Origin: Sphaerosporella brunnea | Lineage: Eukaryota; Ascomycota; Pezizomycetes; Pezizales; Pyronemataceae | NCBI GenBank assembly: GCA_008704415.1 | Contig: VXIS01000313.1 | Coordinates: 1-56,655 of the forward strand | Length of the DNA: 56,655 bases | Direction of reading: 5' to 3' | Shown: positions 29,060 through 39,733 of the stretch, one piece after another | Layout of the letters: every line of letters begins with the position of its first letter | Position numbering within the stretch: the stretch's first letter is position 1 | Notes under the pieces: generated by a model | What the model was told of the DNA's origin: nothing | The model's database searches: none | What the model saw: only the letters and a program-made list of their open reading frames with translations | Translations under genes and position numbers: made by a program

Positions 29060-32000
29060 TCAGATATTCGTAGTCCATTCCCTTTTGAAGAGTTCACCCA
29101 CTGGAACCAAGTCTGGATCAAATTTCAGAACATGAACTCTGCCTGAGGGACACCCGAGCGCAATGAAGTTACCGTGGATGGCGAAGGACTGCGGTCGATA
29201 TTCAAGCGGAAGCCAAAAAAGCCCTTTTCGCATCCCTAAAGATATCCAATCCTCACTTACACACAACGCAGACTGCAAATCGGTCCGGGATTGGTGCTCA
29301 CCATGAGTAGGATGAGCAAGCGCCACTAGTCCTTCGTTTGTTTGGAGGTAACCATCGCTCGGAAAAGATAAATGAAAGACCACGGTTCCTGTATTCACTG
29401 TCTGGATTACATGTAGCAGTTCAATATTCCAGAGCCGGGCGGTGCTGTCGTCCGATGCCGATGCGAGGAGCTTGCCATCAGGTGAGAATGCCACTGCGGT
29501 GACCTCCCCTGAATGGCCCTCGAGAGAGCCGCGAGAGGTTCCCTTCGTCACATCCCAGAGCCGGACGGTGTTGTCTTCCGCTGCCGATGCGAGGAGCTTG
29601 CTATCAGGTGAGAATGCCACTGCGTTGACCTCCCGTGAATGGCCCTTGAGAGCGCCGTGAGAGGTTCCCGTCGTCGCATCCCAGAGCCGGACGGTCTTGT
29701 CTTGCGATGCCGATGCGAGGAGCTTGCCATCAGGCGAGAATGCCACTGCGTTGACCTCCTCTGAATGGCCCTCGAGAGCGCAGCGAGAGGTTCCCGTGGT
29801 CGGATCCCAGAGCCGGACGGTGTTGTCTTCCGCTGCCGATGCGAGGAGCTTGCTATCAGGTGAGAATGCCACTGCGTTGACCCCCTCTGAATGGCCCTCG
29901 AGACACTGCAACATAGGGTCCCAATCCTCGGGAACCTCCGGTGAATTCTTGATCCAGCGCGGGATATCGTTCCAAAATTGTCCCCTCACTGTGCTTCCTC
30001 TTGGGCTGAGCGTTAGAGCAGAGCAATATATTTGGAGAGGCGCAATCTCGATGATCGATCTCCACTTGAGTACGAATCGCACTGCGTCACGAGCCATCGC
30101 GCATAAGTGACGATTGCCATCGGACTTGAGTTCAAAGTCAGTAAGATTCGGTCACCATTTTGCTTCTGAAGAGAAGCCGTCAGGACTATGTGATCAGCTT
30201 ACTCCTTAGCGAATGTCGATCGATTCGCGTACTTCAGCAGTTCGAGAGTGTTGCTGTTTTCCACTCATCGGTTTTTGCCTAACCTGTCCCAGACGGCCAA
30301 TCTCCAGAATCAAGCAATGCTCAAAAGAGGGGCACTCACGAAGGGGGTTTCAGCTGCCAATATCCGACTTTTGAACAAACCGCGCAAGAAGTATTGGCGC
30401 ACGGGTTTGCGAACTGGTTCAGTGCTGGTGGGCTTATTTGAAGTTAGTTTAATGAATTTTGCCCGCTCAGGAACCCCTTTCCCCCCACGCTCTTCCGCGC
30501 GTTTCCCTTAGAGTACAGTTTTGGGTCACTCACCGTAAGCATAGAGTCAAGGGTCTTGACCATGAGAACACCCTCCGACAGATTCCCCATTAGGCTGAGA
30601 GCCTCGAGCCAGTGGAGGAAATGTTCCTTGAGAAATTTATGGACCCGGTTCAGTAATTCGTTGTCGCGGAATTTGACGTTAATTCGCTGCAGATGATTGA
30701 CCCAATACCGGCACGCATACTGGACCTCCTGGGGAAGGTGCTGACGTACTCTTGAAGGATCCACTTCACTTTTGAGGGTACCCGGAAACCGCAGAGAGCA
30801 TATGTCCTTCTTTAGATGCTTTGACATGAGATTTAGACAGCTCACCACCAGATACCGATGTGCGTTGTCCCCAGCAATATGGAACTGAGGGTCTCTGCAT
30901 CTCCGGTCGTCCAATAGAAAGTCGCGAAAAGACGGGTGCAGGAGCTTGATGTGAGAGCCTTGCTTCTCCGAATGATCCAACACCGAACTTAGAGATCCCA
31001 ATGTTGCCATCACCTCCCCCTGTTCAGTGCCCAAGAGTTCGGCCAGAGCACTAGCAGTCAAGGTGTCAAACAGTATCACAATGGATCCGACTATCCGCCT
31101 GAATCGTTGTGACAGCCTATCTTTTATGTCAGGCTCAAGATATTCAACGACTGCGTATCGTAAGACCTTCGTGTATATCAAGTCGAGTTGTTCTGTCGGC
31201 GATCCGTCTTCCATGCTGTCTTCCAATACGAAAGTGAGGCGTTCCTGCGGAGAACTGTCCTTATCCCCGATGAATCGGCATACTGTTGCAGCGTAGATGA
31301 ATAGTCCATCTGCTTTTTGAACAAGACGAAGTAGGCTTGGTTCGTCAGGCCACTCCACAGGTATGTAAGAACGCTGTTTCCGCACGTTGTCAAACTCGTT
31401 TCGGAGGAAGACGGATATATCGTGGCTGACAATTGACTTTTCGATTTCATGAAGAACAATATCTCGATGGACAGCTTTCGGCATTTCGCCGAAACCAAAG
31501 CGAATCGGGGTTTCCGGTCTGCTGGTTACCAATATCTGTAACCGTACAGAGCTGACCTGAGAAAGAAGTTGAAGGATCAGCTGAATATCGTTTTCGCCAT
31601 CGCACTCGTCCAACGCATCGATAACCAGTATCAATGATACGCCGTTCAGATGAGAGAGCGGATCAAGAATGAGTTGTTTCCACTGCTCGCTTAGGCTTTT
31701 CTTGGGGATATCGCGGTTGTGGCGTAGAGCATCGCATACGCCACTCGCAAGGCCCGTCTGCGCACGTGCCAGCTGGTAGGCGAGGGTAGTGAAAAATTTC
31801 CCAGCATGAGCTCGGTCTCCCTGGCCTCTGGAAAAGAAGAAGCTTGCCCCAAGCCGTTTCTCCTCGGCCCATTTGCGAGCGAGCGTACGAGCTATGGTAG
31901 ACTTTCCGGTGCCAGCCATGCCGCTCAACCAAAACACGGGTTCACCCGTGGGCTCACCGGCCCAAGCGATGATCTTCTTCAAGAGGTCCGCCCGGGTACC

Positions 32001-32310
32001 TTTCAAGCATAGAGGCTCGTGTTCTAAAGCTCGGGAGTCGAAGGCTGCGTCATCGGCGCGAGGTAGTCCAGAAAGCTCGTCGTCTTGGCTGGACTCGGTG
32101 TCAGTACCCTGCGGCTTTTACCGTTGGCGCAACCTACCTCTTGTTTCCTAAACAGGGGCGCGGTGCGTGTTAGCGGGAGAGCGTTGCGGCATCGCAGAGT
32201 GGCGTACCAATCGTTACGTCCCCATTGATAATCGAGTTGTTGAATTCATTATAATTATGTGTGGCGTCGCTGTAGACACGACAGTTGTCTGCGGAGTACG
32301 TTTGTGTCCA
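29060..32310 (-). CDS. NACHT-WD40 NLR (HET-E/NWD-like)
   Basis: A signalling NTPase of the fungal NLR group associated with self/non-self recognition. Proposed exons on the minus strand: 32310-32218, 32108-30534 and 30124-29060, all in phase 0. The second carries NACHT: Walker A GMAGTGKST, Walker B LILVIDALDECD, then a long helical region. The junction at 30533/30125 uses GTGAGT and CTCAAG with a TACTGAC branch site, but the intron would be ~409 nt, so a hidden exon is possible. The last exon starts DAVRFVLKWRSIIEIAPLQ, typical of NLRs just before WD40, and then has four 42-residue WD repeats (GHSEEVNAVAFSPDGKLLAS type). The small first exon listed ends NEFNNSIINGD and is tentative. The true N-terminus lies further upstream and is not resolved. 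The family usually has 7+ WD units; four suggests repeat loss or natural variation. Confidence 0.85.
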
Positions 32311-33386
32311 CTGGGTAAGTCACTGTTAGCCAGCGTCCATTCTCCGCGCCATCAGGAAGCCAAAGCGAACCGTCAGACTCGGTCTCCCCCCATGGTTCCC
32401 CTGCTCGTCCGCGGACCGATTCGGTTGCTCGTCGCCTGGCCGACCGGACAGCATAGCATCTGCGTGGGTGTTGGCTCACTGGCGCTCCCGAAGGGGTCAT
32501 TGCGCTCCCGGGTCAGCTTGAGAGACGTTAAGGGTCGATGTATCGGGGCGAACGCAAAGCTGAGCCGTCACACGCGTAGTTGTGGGTGCGAAGCGTAGAT
32601 CGCACAGGGGTTGTTTTATTCACCCACCCGCCCATCCGTCCTCCCTGCGCCTTTCGTTATTCACCGGTGCTCGCTTGAGAACTCAATCAGCTTATATGCA
32701 GTCAGGATGGACGGCAATGTCGACAAGCGAGAATTCACGTAAAAAAAAAAAACAAAAAAAAAAAACAAACGGGGGGCTTCTGCGCGATATTAGCCCTTTC
32801 TATAGCTCCTGCACGGCCAGTCAGAACGGAATCTTTCATTCGCACGTACCTACAGGACGGTAGCCGTGGTTGCCGTCTAATAGTTGCTGAACTGGCTCTC
32901 CTGAGTTCTGTAGGAGGTCAAAGCGAATCCATGCCAATCAAACGTCAAGTGGACTGGACTGACCACATGTACCTACCCAGATACCCCAAGCATGCATAAA
33001 AAACGATAGCAGATTCCACCATCTTGGCTTTTATACCCTCCTTACTGGTGTTCACTATTTAGAGTAGGCAGGCATACGGTCCATCACCCCGCTGATTCAG
33101 AAACCCTGCATCTTTCCAATTTTCGCTTCCATAGAGACTGTTGCTATATGTACCTATGTTCGCTTAAAAAGTCTTGCATCCGGGCCGTTTCTAGTTGGAG
33201 GGCGCCCAGCAAGCATACTTCTTTTTCTTTCCTTCAAGACTTTTTTCCATCCGCGCCCGTTTCATTTTGACCGGCGAGGTCATCCAACTCCAACTCCAGC
33301 AAGCATCATCCACCCCTCCCCCCTCTGCCTCACTCAACAACCAACTAGCTCACCCTCAGAAACGGCGAAGGAAGCAGCAATTCACC
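32311..33386. other. NLR 5' region and intergenic
   Basis: Probably holds the unresolved N-terminal exon(s) and promoter of the NLR gene on the minus strand. Includes an A-rich tract (about 32742-32768). The last ~100 bases before 33387 are pyrimidine-rich, as usual for a fungal leader of the plus-strand gene that follows. Confidence 0.5.
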
Positions 33387-34060
33387 ATGAAACTCTGCCC
33401 AGATAACCATTTCGAAATTCCCGAGGCCTTCGCGCTGCTAGGAATTGCGATGTTCGTGATGGGGCTACGCACATTCGCACGGTGGAGCTCAGTTGGCATT
33501 CGAAACTTTGCCTTCGACGACTACCTGATGCTATTTGCGGGGGTGAGCTTCCCACTTGGGGTGGGGTGGGGTGGGGTGGGTGGAGTGGCGGATGGCTAAA
33601 GCGTGGGTGATACAGTGTGTTTATGGTCTCGATACGGCAGCAGCCTACATGGCCGAGACGCAGTTCCTCGGCTTGGCTAATAACAATATGAACGAAGCGT
33701 ACCGGCGGGGGCTGCGGCCGCAGGGCCTGGAGTGGGCGTTGCGAGTTCATGGATCCAAGACCCAGCTGGTCGGGTGGAACCTTTACGTTTTGGTCCTGTG
33801 GAGCTTGAAGCTGTGCATGGCTGTTTTCTACTCCCGGTTGACGTGCGTTGAGAGTGCGCGAGGCTGTGAGGCAAGCTGCTGACCCCACGAGCAGCGAGGG
33901 CTTGTTCCTCAATGTGCGTATCAACATTGCATACGGCGCTATCGGTGTCACCTACGTGGCCACTGTTCTCTCGCTCCTGTTCGGCTGCTACCCGTTGCGC
34001 AAGAACTGGCAGATATATCCAAACCCGGGAAGTGAGTAAAAGTAAAAACCTGTGGTGACA

Positions 34061-34135
<75 letters not shown>

Positions 34136-34873
34136 CTGACTAGATCCTGTATAGACCACTGCCAGCCTGCCATCTCCAAGGTCAACCTGTACGTGACCGT
34201 GGTCTTGAACGTGATCACAGATATGTACCTGTTGTCGATTCCACTTCCGGTGAGTTAGCAACACCAGACAGACTGTATCTGCATCCCCCACATGCACACG
34301 CCGCTAACAAAACAAACCCACCCCGCGCAGCTCTTGTGGAGCCTCTCCAACCTGACGCGCAGGCGCAAGTTATTGCTGATAGTGATGTTCAGCGGCGGCA
34401 TCTTCATCATGATAGCCGGGATCTTGCGGTGCGCGCTGATACTAAGTAACGAGTTGATCGGGCCGAGTTCAGCGGCCACTTGGGCGTTGCGGGAGATCTT
34501 CGTGGCAGTCATAGTCGGAAACGTGCCGATGATCTACCCGCTGTTCTTGCGCACCTTCAACAAGCTCCAGTCGGCGTGGAGATCTGTGTTTCCGTCCGGG
34601 GTAGCGGGGGGCTCAGACCCGCACCACCACCACCACGTGGAGATGGACGAGCCGCGGCCGTCGAGGCCTGCGCGCCGCCAGCCGAATCTCATGTCGATTA
34701 CGCTGGGCGGTACCGGCGACAGCGGCGACAGCGAGGAGCGCATCATGCCGTCGGCCGAGAAGCCGCCGAGCATCAGCGTAACGAAGGAGTTCTCGCAGGA
34801 GGACAGCGTGGTCGCCGAACTGGAACTTGGGCGAGGCTTCTACGGCGGGGCCGCACCCAGGGTACCGCGTTAA
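33387..34873 (+). CDS. Fungal rhodopsin-like (SAT4/PTH11-type) membrane protein
   Basis: Five exons: 33387-33542, 33616-33842, 33895-34031, 34155-34249 and 34331-34873. Splice sites are GTGAGC/ACAG, GTGCGT/GCAG, GTGAGT/ATAG and GTGAGT/GCAG, and phases agree throughout. The start ATG has a good context (TTCACCATGA). The product is a ~385-aa integral membrane protein of the fungus-specific rhodopsin-domain family: FARW...FAFDDYLMLFAG, KLCMAVFYSRLT, LLFGCYPLRKNWQIYPNPG, HCQPAISKVNLYVTVVLNVITDMYLLSIPLP and MFSGGIFIMIAGILRC are all family hallmarks. The C-terminal ~110 residues are soluble, with HHHHH and acidic/Ser-rich sequence. Family members are mostly of unknown function; some (Pth11-like) act as surface sensors. 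No retinal-binding Lys is expected. The third intron holds a (ATG)25 microsatellite. Confidence 0.88.
34061..34135 (+). repeat. (ATG)25 microsatellite inside intron 3
   Basis: 25 perfect ATG units within the intron 34032-34154 of the rhodopsin-like gene. Length changes here alter the intron, not the protein. Confidence 0.95.
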
Positions 34874-36844
34874 GATTTAAGGGCGGAGACCAAACGCCGC
34901 CGGCGCCTGGGAGCGCGTGGTGAAACGGTTAAACACTCTTTTTCCTTTTTGTTTTGGGATGTTATTTTTCCTTTCTTCTATCCATTACCTTGCGGGGGGC
35001 GTATCAATGCTCTCGCGTATGAAAGCAATTGATGAATGGGCTTTGCTCTCCGTTTGGGGGGGGGGGGGGGTGGTGGTGTCTCAGGTACCATAAAAAAGCC
35101 ACCTCTGCTCAGACCGCAAGCTTCAGCTACACTATCAGAGGGATCCGGCCAAAAGTTGTGGTGTCAAAAGAGCGGGCAGGGCAGCACAGCGTAACGCGCT
35201 CCCCGGGCTCCCTTGTCGATGCCCCGGCGTTTGTTTTGTTGCATGGGGGGGGCTGCATGTTTACATAAGCGTTTCCACGGTAACGCGCTGAAAAGCTTGT
35301 GTTGCGGCAATCGCCGCTTTGACCCCGCCACCCACGACAACGTTAGGTGAGAGTATCGGATGTGCCAGGGTAACCCCTGACCGCGTGCAGTCAGCCCAAC
35401 CTCCGGTACCGGTGTTCAGGGTCTGGAACCGTTTTCCAAGCGGCACCAGCTTCCCGCGCTAGACAGCCGTTTCACCGCTGTACCCGCTGACCCTAGGTGA
35501 CCCCCAGTAATTACGTAAGAGTGCCTAGCTTAGGAAATCCCCGCCCCCAAGAAATCCCCAGAACAAAACATGTACCCACAGTCTGTGTGGATTTCAAAGC
35601 TCGAGTCCAGATTCTTGATCGGCAGCGCGCTCGGTGTCCATCCTCAAAGCGATGGGGAATCGTCCTTCTACGATATTATGAACGGGCGTCCGATTAATGC
35701 TTGCCGAAATGTTTTCCGCGGTTATGAGCGCGATCACTTCACTCGATGCAGCGCTCGCTTCTCCCTCCGCAGCCTCCTGGTGTCCTCACAAAGTTGTTGT
35801 TGTTGTTGTTGTTGCGTAATGGTGATGTTCGCCTTCCCCGATTTCCCGGCGGTGTATCGGTCCGTCGCGGCAACTATTTCAGCCTGCCTAGTCGTCGTGA
35901 ATCTTGCTGAGAACCGATACATCAGCCTGGTGGGGATACCAGACAGAATTACGTTATGGCGGGGCGGCAACGGTCCTTGCGAACCACCACCACCACCACC
36001 ACCACCACCACCACCACCCGGTTGAAACTGTACATAACACATGCTGAGCGTCGTTGCACGGTAACACAGTTTTTTTTTTTCGTGTGCCGATAAATCGACA
36101 AACTAACCTAGGCCGTTGGAGAGTAAAATGCTGACGGGGTGCGTGCTGTGGGGGGTATTGGGAGGGCTGTCTCAGGGCGGACGTTTTGAGTGACGGGATG
36201 TTGCACGGTGTGTCACTAGCCAGCTGGGGGAGGGGGGGGGGGGGCGTACGGCTCGTCGTCGTTGGCAAAATCTAAGTCTCGAGCTCGAGAGCATCATCCG
36301 GGGGCGATAGGTGACTGACTGTGGACTGTGTCTCGCAGAATCCGAAAGGTTTGCAGAGGTTGCCGCGTCTCAAAGGGAGGAGCGGTGGTGGTGGTTGTAA
36401 TCAAGCTTCTGTCACCCTCCTAGCCGGCGCCAGGTAGACGGCCGTGGGCTGGGCTGTGCACGTGTAAAACCCAGGCTTGCTCGCACAGTAGGCAGAGCCG
36501 AGAAAAGCACGGGCAAGCTTAAATCGTGAAGTGGTGGTGGTTGCTTCACTGGTATCGTTCGCCTCAATGCAGTTGCTTCACATTTCACGACTGGCGATAA
36601 CCGCGGTCACGGAGAGGTGTTGCAGATTGCCGGCGAGACGTTGCCGTATCATGCAAGACATACGTGCTTGTGAATGACACAAACCGTTGTTGAATGTTTA
36701 TTCTGCGCGAGGAACGTAAGGAGTGCGGACATATGCGCCCTCACTCTGCCCCGCTCCCGCCCTCGATAACCCACCATTCAACTCCGCACCTCCCCTTGCA
36801 ACCAGGCGACAAAGAAAACAAAAGAAATGCACAAGAAAATAAAT
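34874..36844. other. Intergenic, homopolymer and microsatellite rich
   Basis: Contains G runs at about 35056-35070 and 36228-36244, (TTG)n near 35794, (CAC)n at about 35984-36018 and a T10 at 36070. No gene is recognisable; small frames across the repeats are artefacts. Confidence 0.6.
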
Positions 36845-37020
36845 AAAAAATTCCACGTGCTTAGGCCATAAAACCTACGCAAAGGCGAGAGCTGCAAAAA
36901 CCTTCCGCTCCCAGGCGTGTAGGGAGCGGCGAGGAAGCCCCAGGACTTGAACCGGGGCACCCCAGCTGTGAAGGGGTACCAGTCCTACCCGGGCAGTTTA
37001 TACCGCTGGGCCATGGGGGG
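36845..37020 (-). ncRNA. tRNA-like Pol III locus (SINE or degenerate tRNA)
   Basis: On the minus strand an A-box-like TGGCCCAGCGG (37013-37003) is followed 60 nt later by a perfect B box GGTTCAAGTCC (36953-36943). Between them GGGTA...TACCC forms a 5-bp stem with a 7-nt loop, and CCCC...GGGG a second hairpin. AAGCCCC and GGGGCTT could pair as an acceptor-like stem, but positions 8-9 and the T stem do not fit a normal cloverleaf and the loop lacks U33. T-rich sequence on the transcript strand (plus-strand A5 at 36845-36849) could terminate it. The best reading is a tRNA-derived SINE or pseudo-tRNA; a class II or intron-containing tRNA is the alternative. Confidence 0.5.
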
Positions 37021-37732
37021 CTTTTTGATGTCAGGTTGAATGCAGTCGGACCCATAAACACTCAATGTTGTGAGGCCCTACCCTCTGGCGACAACCAATT
37101 TTTTTCTGCCCTCACTCAGCGGTCATCGCTCGTCGACAACCTGCAGCCAATATTATCGATAGCTGGACCTCTCTGGCCGGCAGCTTTGGATGCTGCAACT
37201 GGTCATGGGCCTTTTGACTTCAGGATATTCCTCTTGGCGGGAGCATAACGGTGGATGGCGTTGGACGGTGTGATGGTTGCAGCAGCGCGGATGATAGGCG
37301 CGCAGTCACTCAGCGGTATCATCGCTGGCGCTCCTCCCCGGCGATGCGTCACGGCAAGGTAGGGTAAATTTTCCGTGTTTTTCCGCCTCACGTGCCACTT
37401 TGCTCTATATAGTAGTAGATACAGCCGTTCACACGAGATCACTCGGACGACACTTTTGCAAGCCACCCATGCGTGAAAGTCGCCATTTTCAACGGTCACG
37501 TCTCCGCCACCGCCTCGGTCCGTGAGTTCCTACAGCTAGCCTTAGATTGGTGGATTCAGAAAACCTTTCACCGGCCGTTCCGCCGATCACCTTTCTCTTC
37601 GATGGAGGCAGAACCCGCGACTCCAATACCACTGGCAAGCGGGCATCCTCCTCGACAGTTACCGTTCGCCACAAGCCCCAGCAGGCGCGGGGGGGAGTGA
37701 AAAAAAAAAAAAAAAAAACCCTCCAAACCCCA
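37021..37732. other. Intergenic
   Basis: No gene supported. An A18 tract at about 37701-37718 lies just beyond the 3' end of the F-box gene. Confidence 0.5.
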
Positions 37733-38340
37733 TCAACTCCTAGAATAGATGTCGCCGAGGATGACCCAGGTGACGGAGGCGCAGACCAGCTGGGGCGCAA
37801 ACCCGACGTCACACGACCCCATCCACAGCACGAAGACGAGCATGAGAAACTCGATGGCGTCGTAGAGCGGATCGACCAGGAGCGCGGACGGTTCGTTCGG
37901 GCGCGCGATGCGCACACGCCGCCGCCGCCGCCCGCGAGCGTCCGCGCCGAACACCGCCAGGAGCGCCATGACGTCGGTGCTGGCGTAGTGCTTCGCGATG
38001 GCGGGCAGGTTGCGGCAGCAGCCGCGCGTCAGTTTTTTGTCCTGGGAATCCTGAATGGCAGGTCCGGATCCAACCCGGCGCGCAGATGGCGCACCAGCGC
38101 GCGCTTGTCGTCGTTGATGACGGCGTGGACGGCGGCCCGCGCCTGCGCGACGGCGTCGTACAGGTCGTACTTGAGGCTGCGGTACAGGAATCTGTTGGCG
38201 CACGCGAGCGCGTAGAGGTCGTGGGCGGGCAGGCAGCGCGCGATGTGGAGCAGCAGCTCGACCGGCAGGCGCAGGAGCGTGTGCGGCTGGGGCGTCAGCA
38301 CGTCCTTGAAGTATTCGGCCAGATCGAATTCGGCCGCCAT
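37733..38340 (-). pseudogene. F-box protein, frameshifted at a homopolymer
   Basis: Starting at ATG 38340, an F-box is visible at residues ~25-65 (LLRLPVELLLHIARCLPAHDLYALACANRFLYRSL). This would bind Skp1 and recruit a target to an SCF ubiquitin ligase. The next ~30 residues (AVINDDKRALVRHLRAGLDPD) look like a first ankyrin helix pair, and the frame then hits TGA. One extra base in the T6 run at 38033-38038 would continue it as LTRGCCRNLPAIAKHYASTDVMALLAVFGAD and on to 37733, ending in a hydrophobic segment (AIEFLMLVFVLWMG). So it is a single-base indel in a homopolymer: a sequencing error or recent inactivation. F-box plus ankyrin-like repeats is a common fungal arrangement. Confidence 0.75.
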
Positions 38341-38782
38341 CGTTGCTGGTGCGGTGTTTGTGCTGAGAGGGATCTCATCTGCGATCGCGGCCTTGTTTTT
38401 CTCTCCAGGCGCAGGCTTCCAAGTTGAATGTTCCCGAGGATTGCCTGCGCTTCTGGGATTGCGGGCGATCGGAGGAAGAAACTGATGGTCATAGCACCCA
38501 GGTTTGAACAAAGAAGCGATCCACAGCACCGTCTCTTCTGCTGAAGGAAGCTGCATGCAAGTCGATTCAGACCTCACATATCTCCAACACTGAACAGAGT
38601 TACATCGCAACAGGACGCGAAAAAGCATGCCCACAAACTGCAGCACCCTCCATTTAAACCCCCAGTCGATACGCCATCGCTATGCTAAGTAACCCCTCTG
38701 AAGGTGGTAAAGACTCGAGAACATGAAAAAATCGACCAATCCCATCCACGCAACATGGTAGAACGAATCAACCACCCGGCGC
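38341..38782. other. Intergenic between two minus-strand genes
   Basis: Upstream of the F-box gene the frame is open to 38646 but its sequence is not domain-like, so I take ATG 38340 as the start. No other feature seen. Confidence 0.5.
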
Positions 38783-39733
38783 CTACCACCATTCATCGAT
38801 CGTCCTGCGCAGCTTGCGACATTCCAAGATAGCCATGATGTAACCCTGGTCGACGTTCTCGCGTCCTCCGTGCTCCTTCCAAAGCTGCTTTACCTCCTCG
38901 ACAGAGATGGGGTGCTCGCGAACCTCCTCTTGGCGCTCTGCATCGAGTTCTTCAGCCTGCTTCGACTTTTCCTTCTGCTTCACCGCGCGGGGTCGAGTGT
39001 GCATGCGAGCCTCAATCTCTTCCTCCGATTCCTTCTCCAGCTCCTCCATCTCCGGGCCATAGAAGCTTTTGTGCTTGTTCTTCTCGGCCGGTCCGAGATC
39101 GTCATCGGTGAGTTCCACATCGTTGCTGTCGGGGATGTCGGTGCCGATGTCGGGGCTCGCAATGCCGTCCAACCGGGGAATGAGCTTGGGAGCAGTTCCC
39201 TTGTTAAGCAAAGCCTTCGTGTACAGGCGTTTGGCGACCTGGGCGGGAGAAGGAGGAGAATGCGCTCCACGTTTGACGCGCGCCGGAGCCTGGGCGAGGC
39301 GACTCGACGAGCGCATCGGGCGCTGCATAAGCACCTCGATGTCGTCTTCAACATCCCGCAGGGCTGGATCTCTGCTGAACCTGTTCGCGGGCCTTCCGCT
39401 TGATGGTGTTCGAACAAACACGGGGGAATGGTTGGGCGTTTCAGGCTCGTGGCTTTCCGCGGGAGTTTGGATGTCGGTGTCGTCCTCGTCAGAGCCGGTC
39501 GCATTGAAAACTGGACCCGCCGACTTCGTCAGGCTTCCCGGAGTGCGTAGGAATACCGGCTTGTGGCGCTTTCCGTCGACTAAGATGTCAGGCCTCGGGG
39601 TGGTGGAAGCTGGTGTTTTCGGCGGAGAGGGCTTCTTTGAGGGCGTGGGCTCCAGGTCCGGGAAGTAGAGACGCATGGGGACGACACGCTTGCCCGAGGA
39701 GGCAGCGGGGGTGCGCGGGCTATCTGTGGGCAT
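38783..39733 (-). CDS. Hypothetical, probably nuclear, low-complexity protein
   Basis: An uninterrupted 316-aa frame. The first ~150 residues are Pro/Ser/Thr-rich and include three short repeats of the type K/SPVF-x-RTP (KPVFLRTPG, SPVFVRTPS), which look like proline-directed kinase sites. The middle is Arg/Lys-rich. Residues ~225-285 are strongly charged (Glu/Lys) and probably coiled coil. The last ~35 residues (VEEVKQLWKEHGG...MAILECRKLRRTIDEWW) are helical and end in Trp-Trp. There is no signal peptide or membrane segment. I do not recognise the family; the composition suits a chromatin or cell-cycle-regulated protein, which is inference only. Confidence 0.7.
   Translation of the reverse strand: MPTDSPRTPAASSGKRVVPMRLYFPDLEPTPSKKPSPPKTPASTTPRPDILVDGKRHKPVFLRTPGSLTKSAGPVFNATGSDEDDTDIQTPAESHEPETPNHSPVFVRTPSSGRPANRFSRDPALRDVEDDIEVLMQRPMRSSSRLAQAPARVKRGAHSPPSPAQVAKRLYTKALLNKGTAPKLIPRLDGIASPDIGTDIPDSNDVELTDDDLGPAEKNKHKSFYGPEMEELEKESEEEIEARMHTRPRAVKQKEKSKQAEELDAERQEEVREHPISVEEVKQLWKEHGGRENVDQGYIMAILECRKLRRTIDEWW

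Noticed and set aside
34052..34258. Poly-Met, poly-Ile or poly-His frames across (ATG)n
   Set aside because: The microsatellite lies within a well-supported intron; frames exist only because the repeat has no stops.
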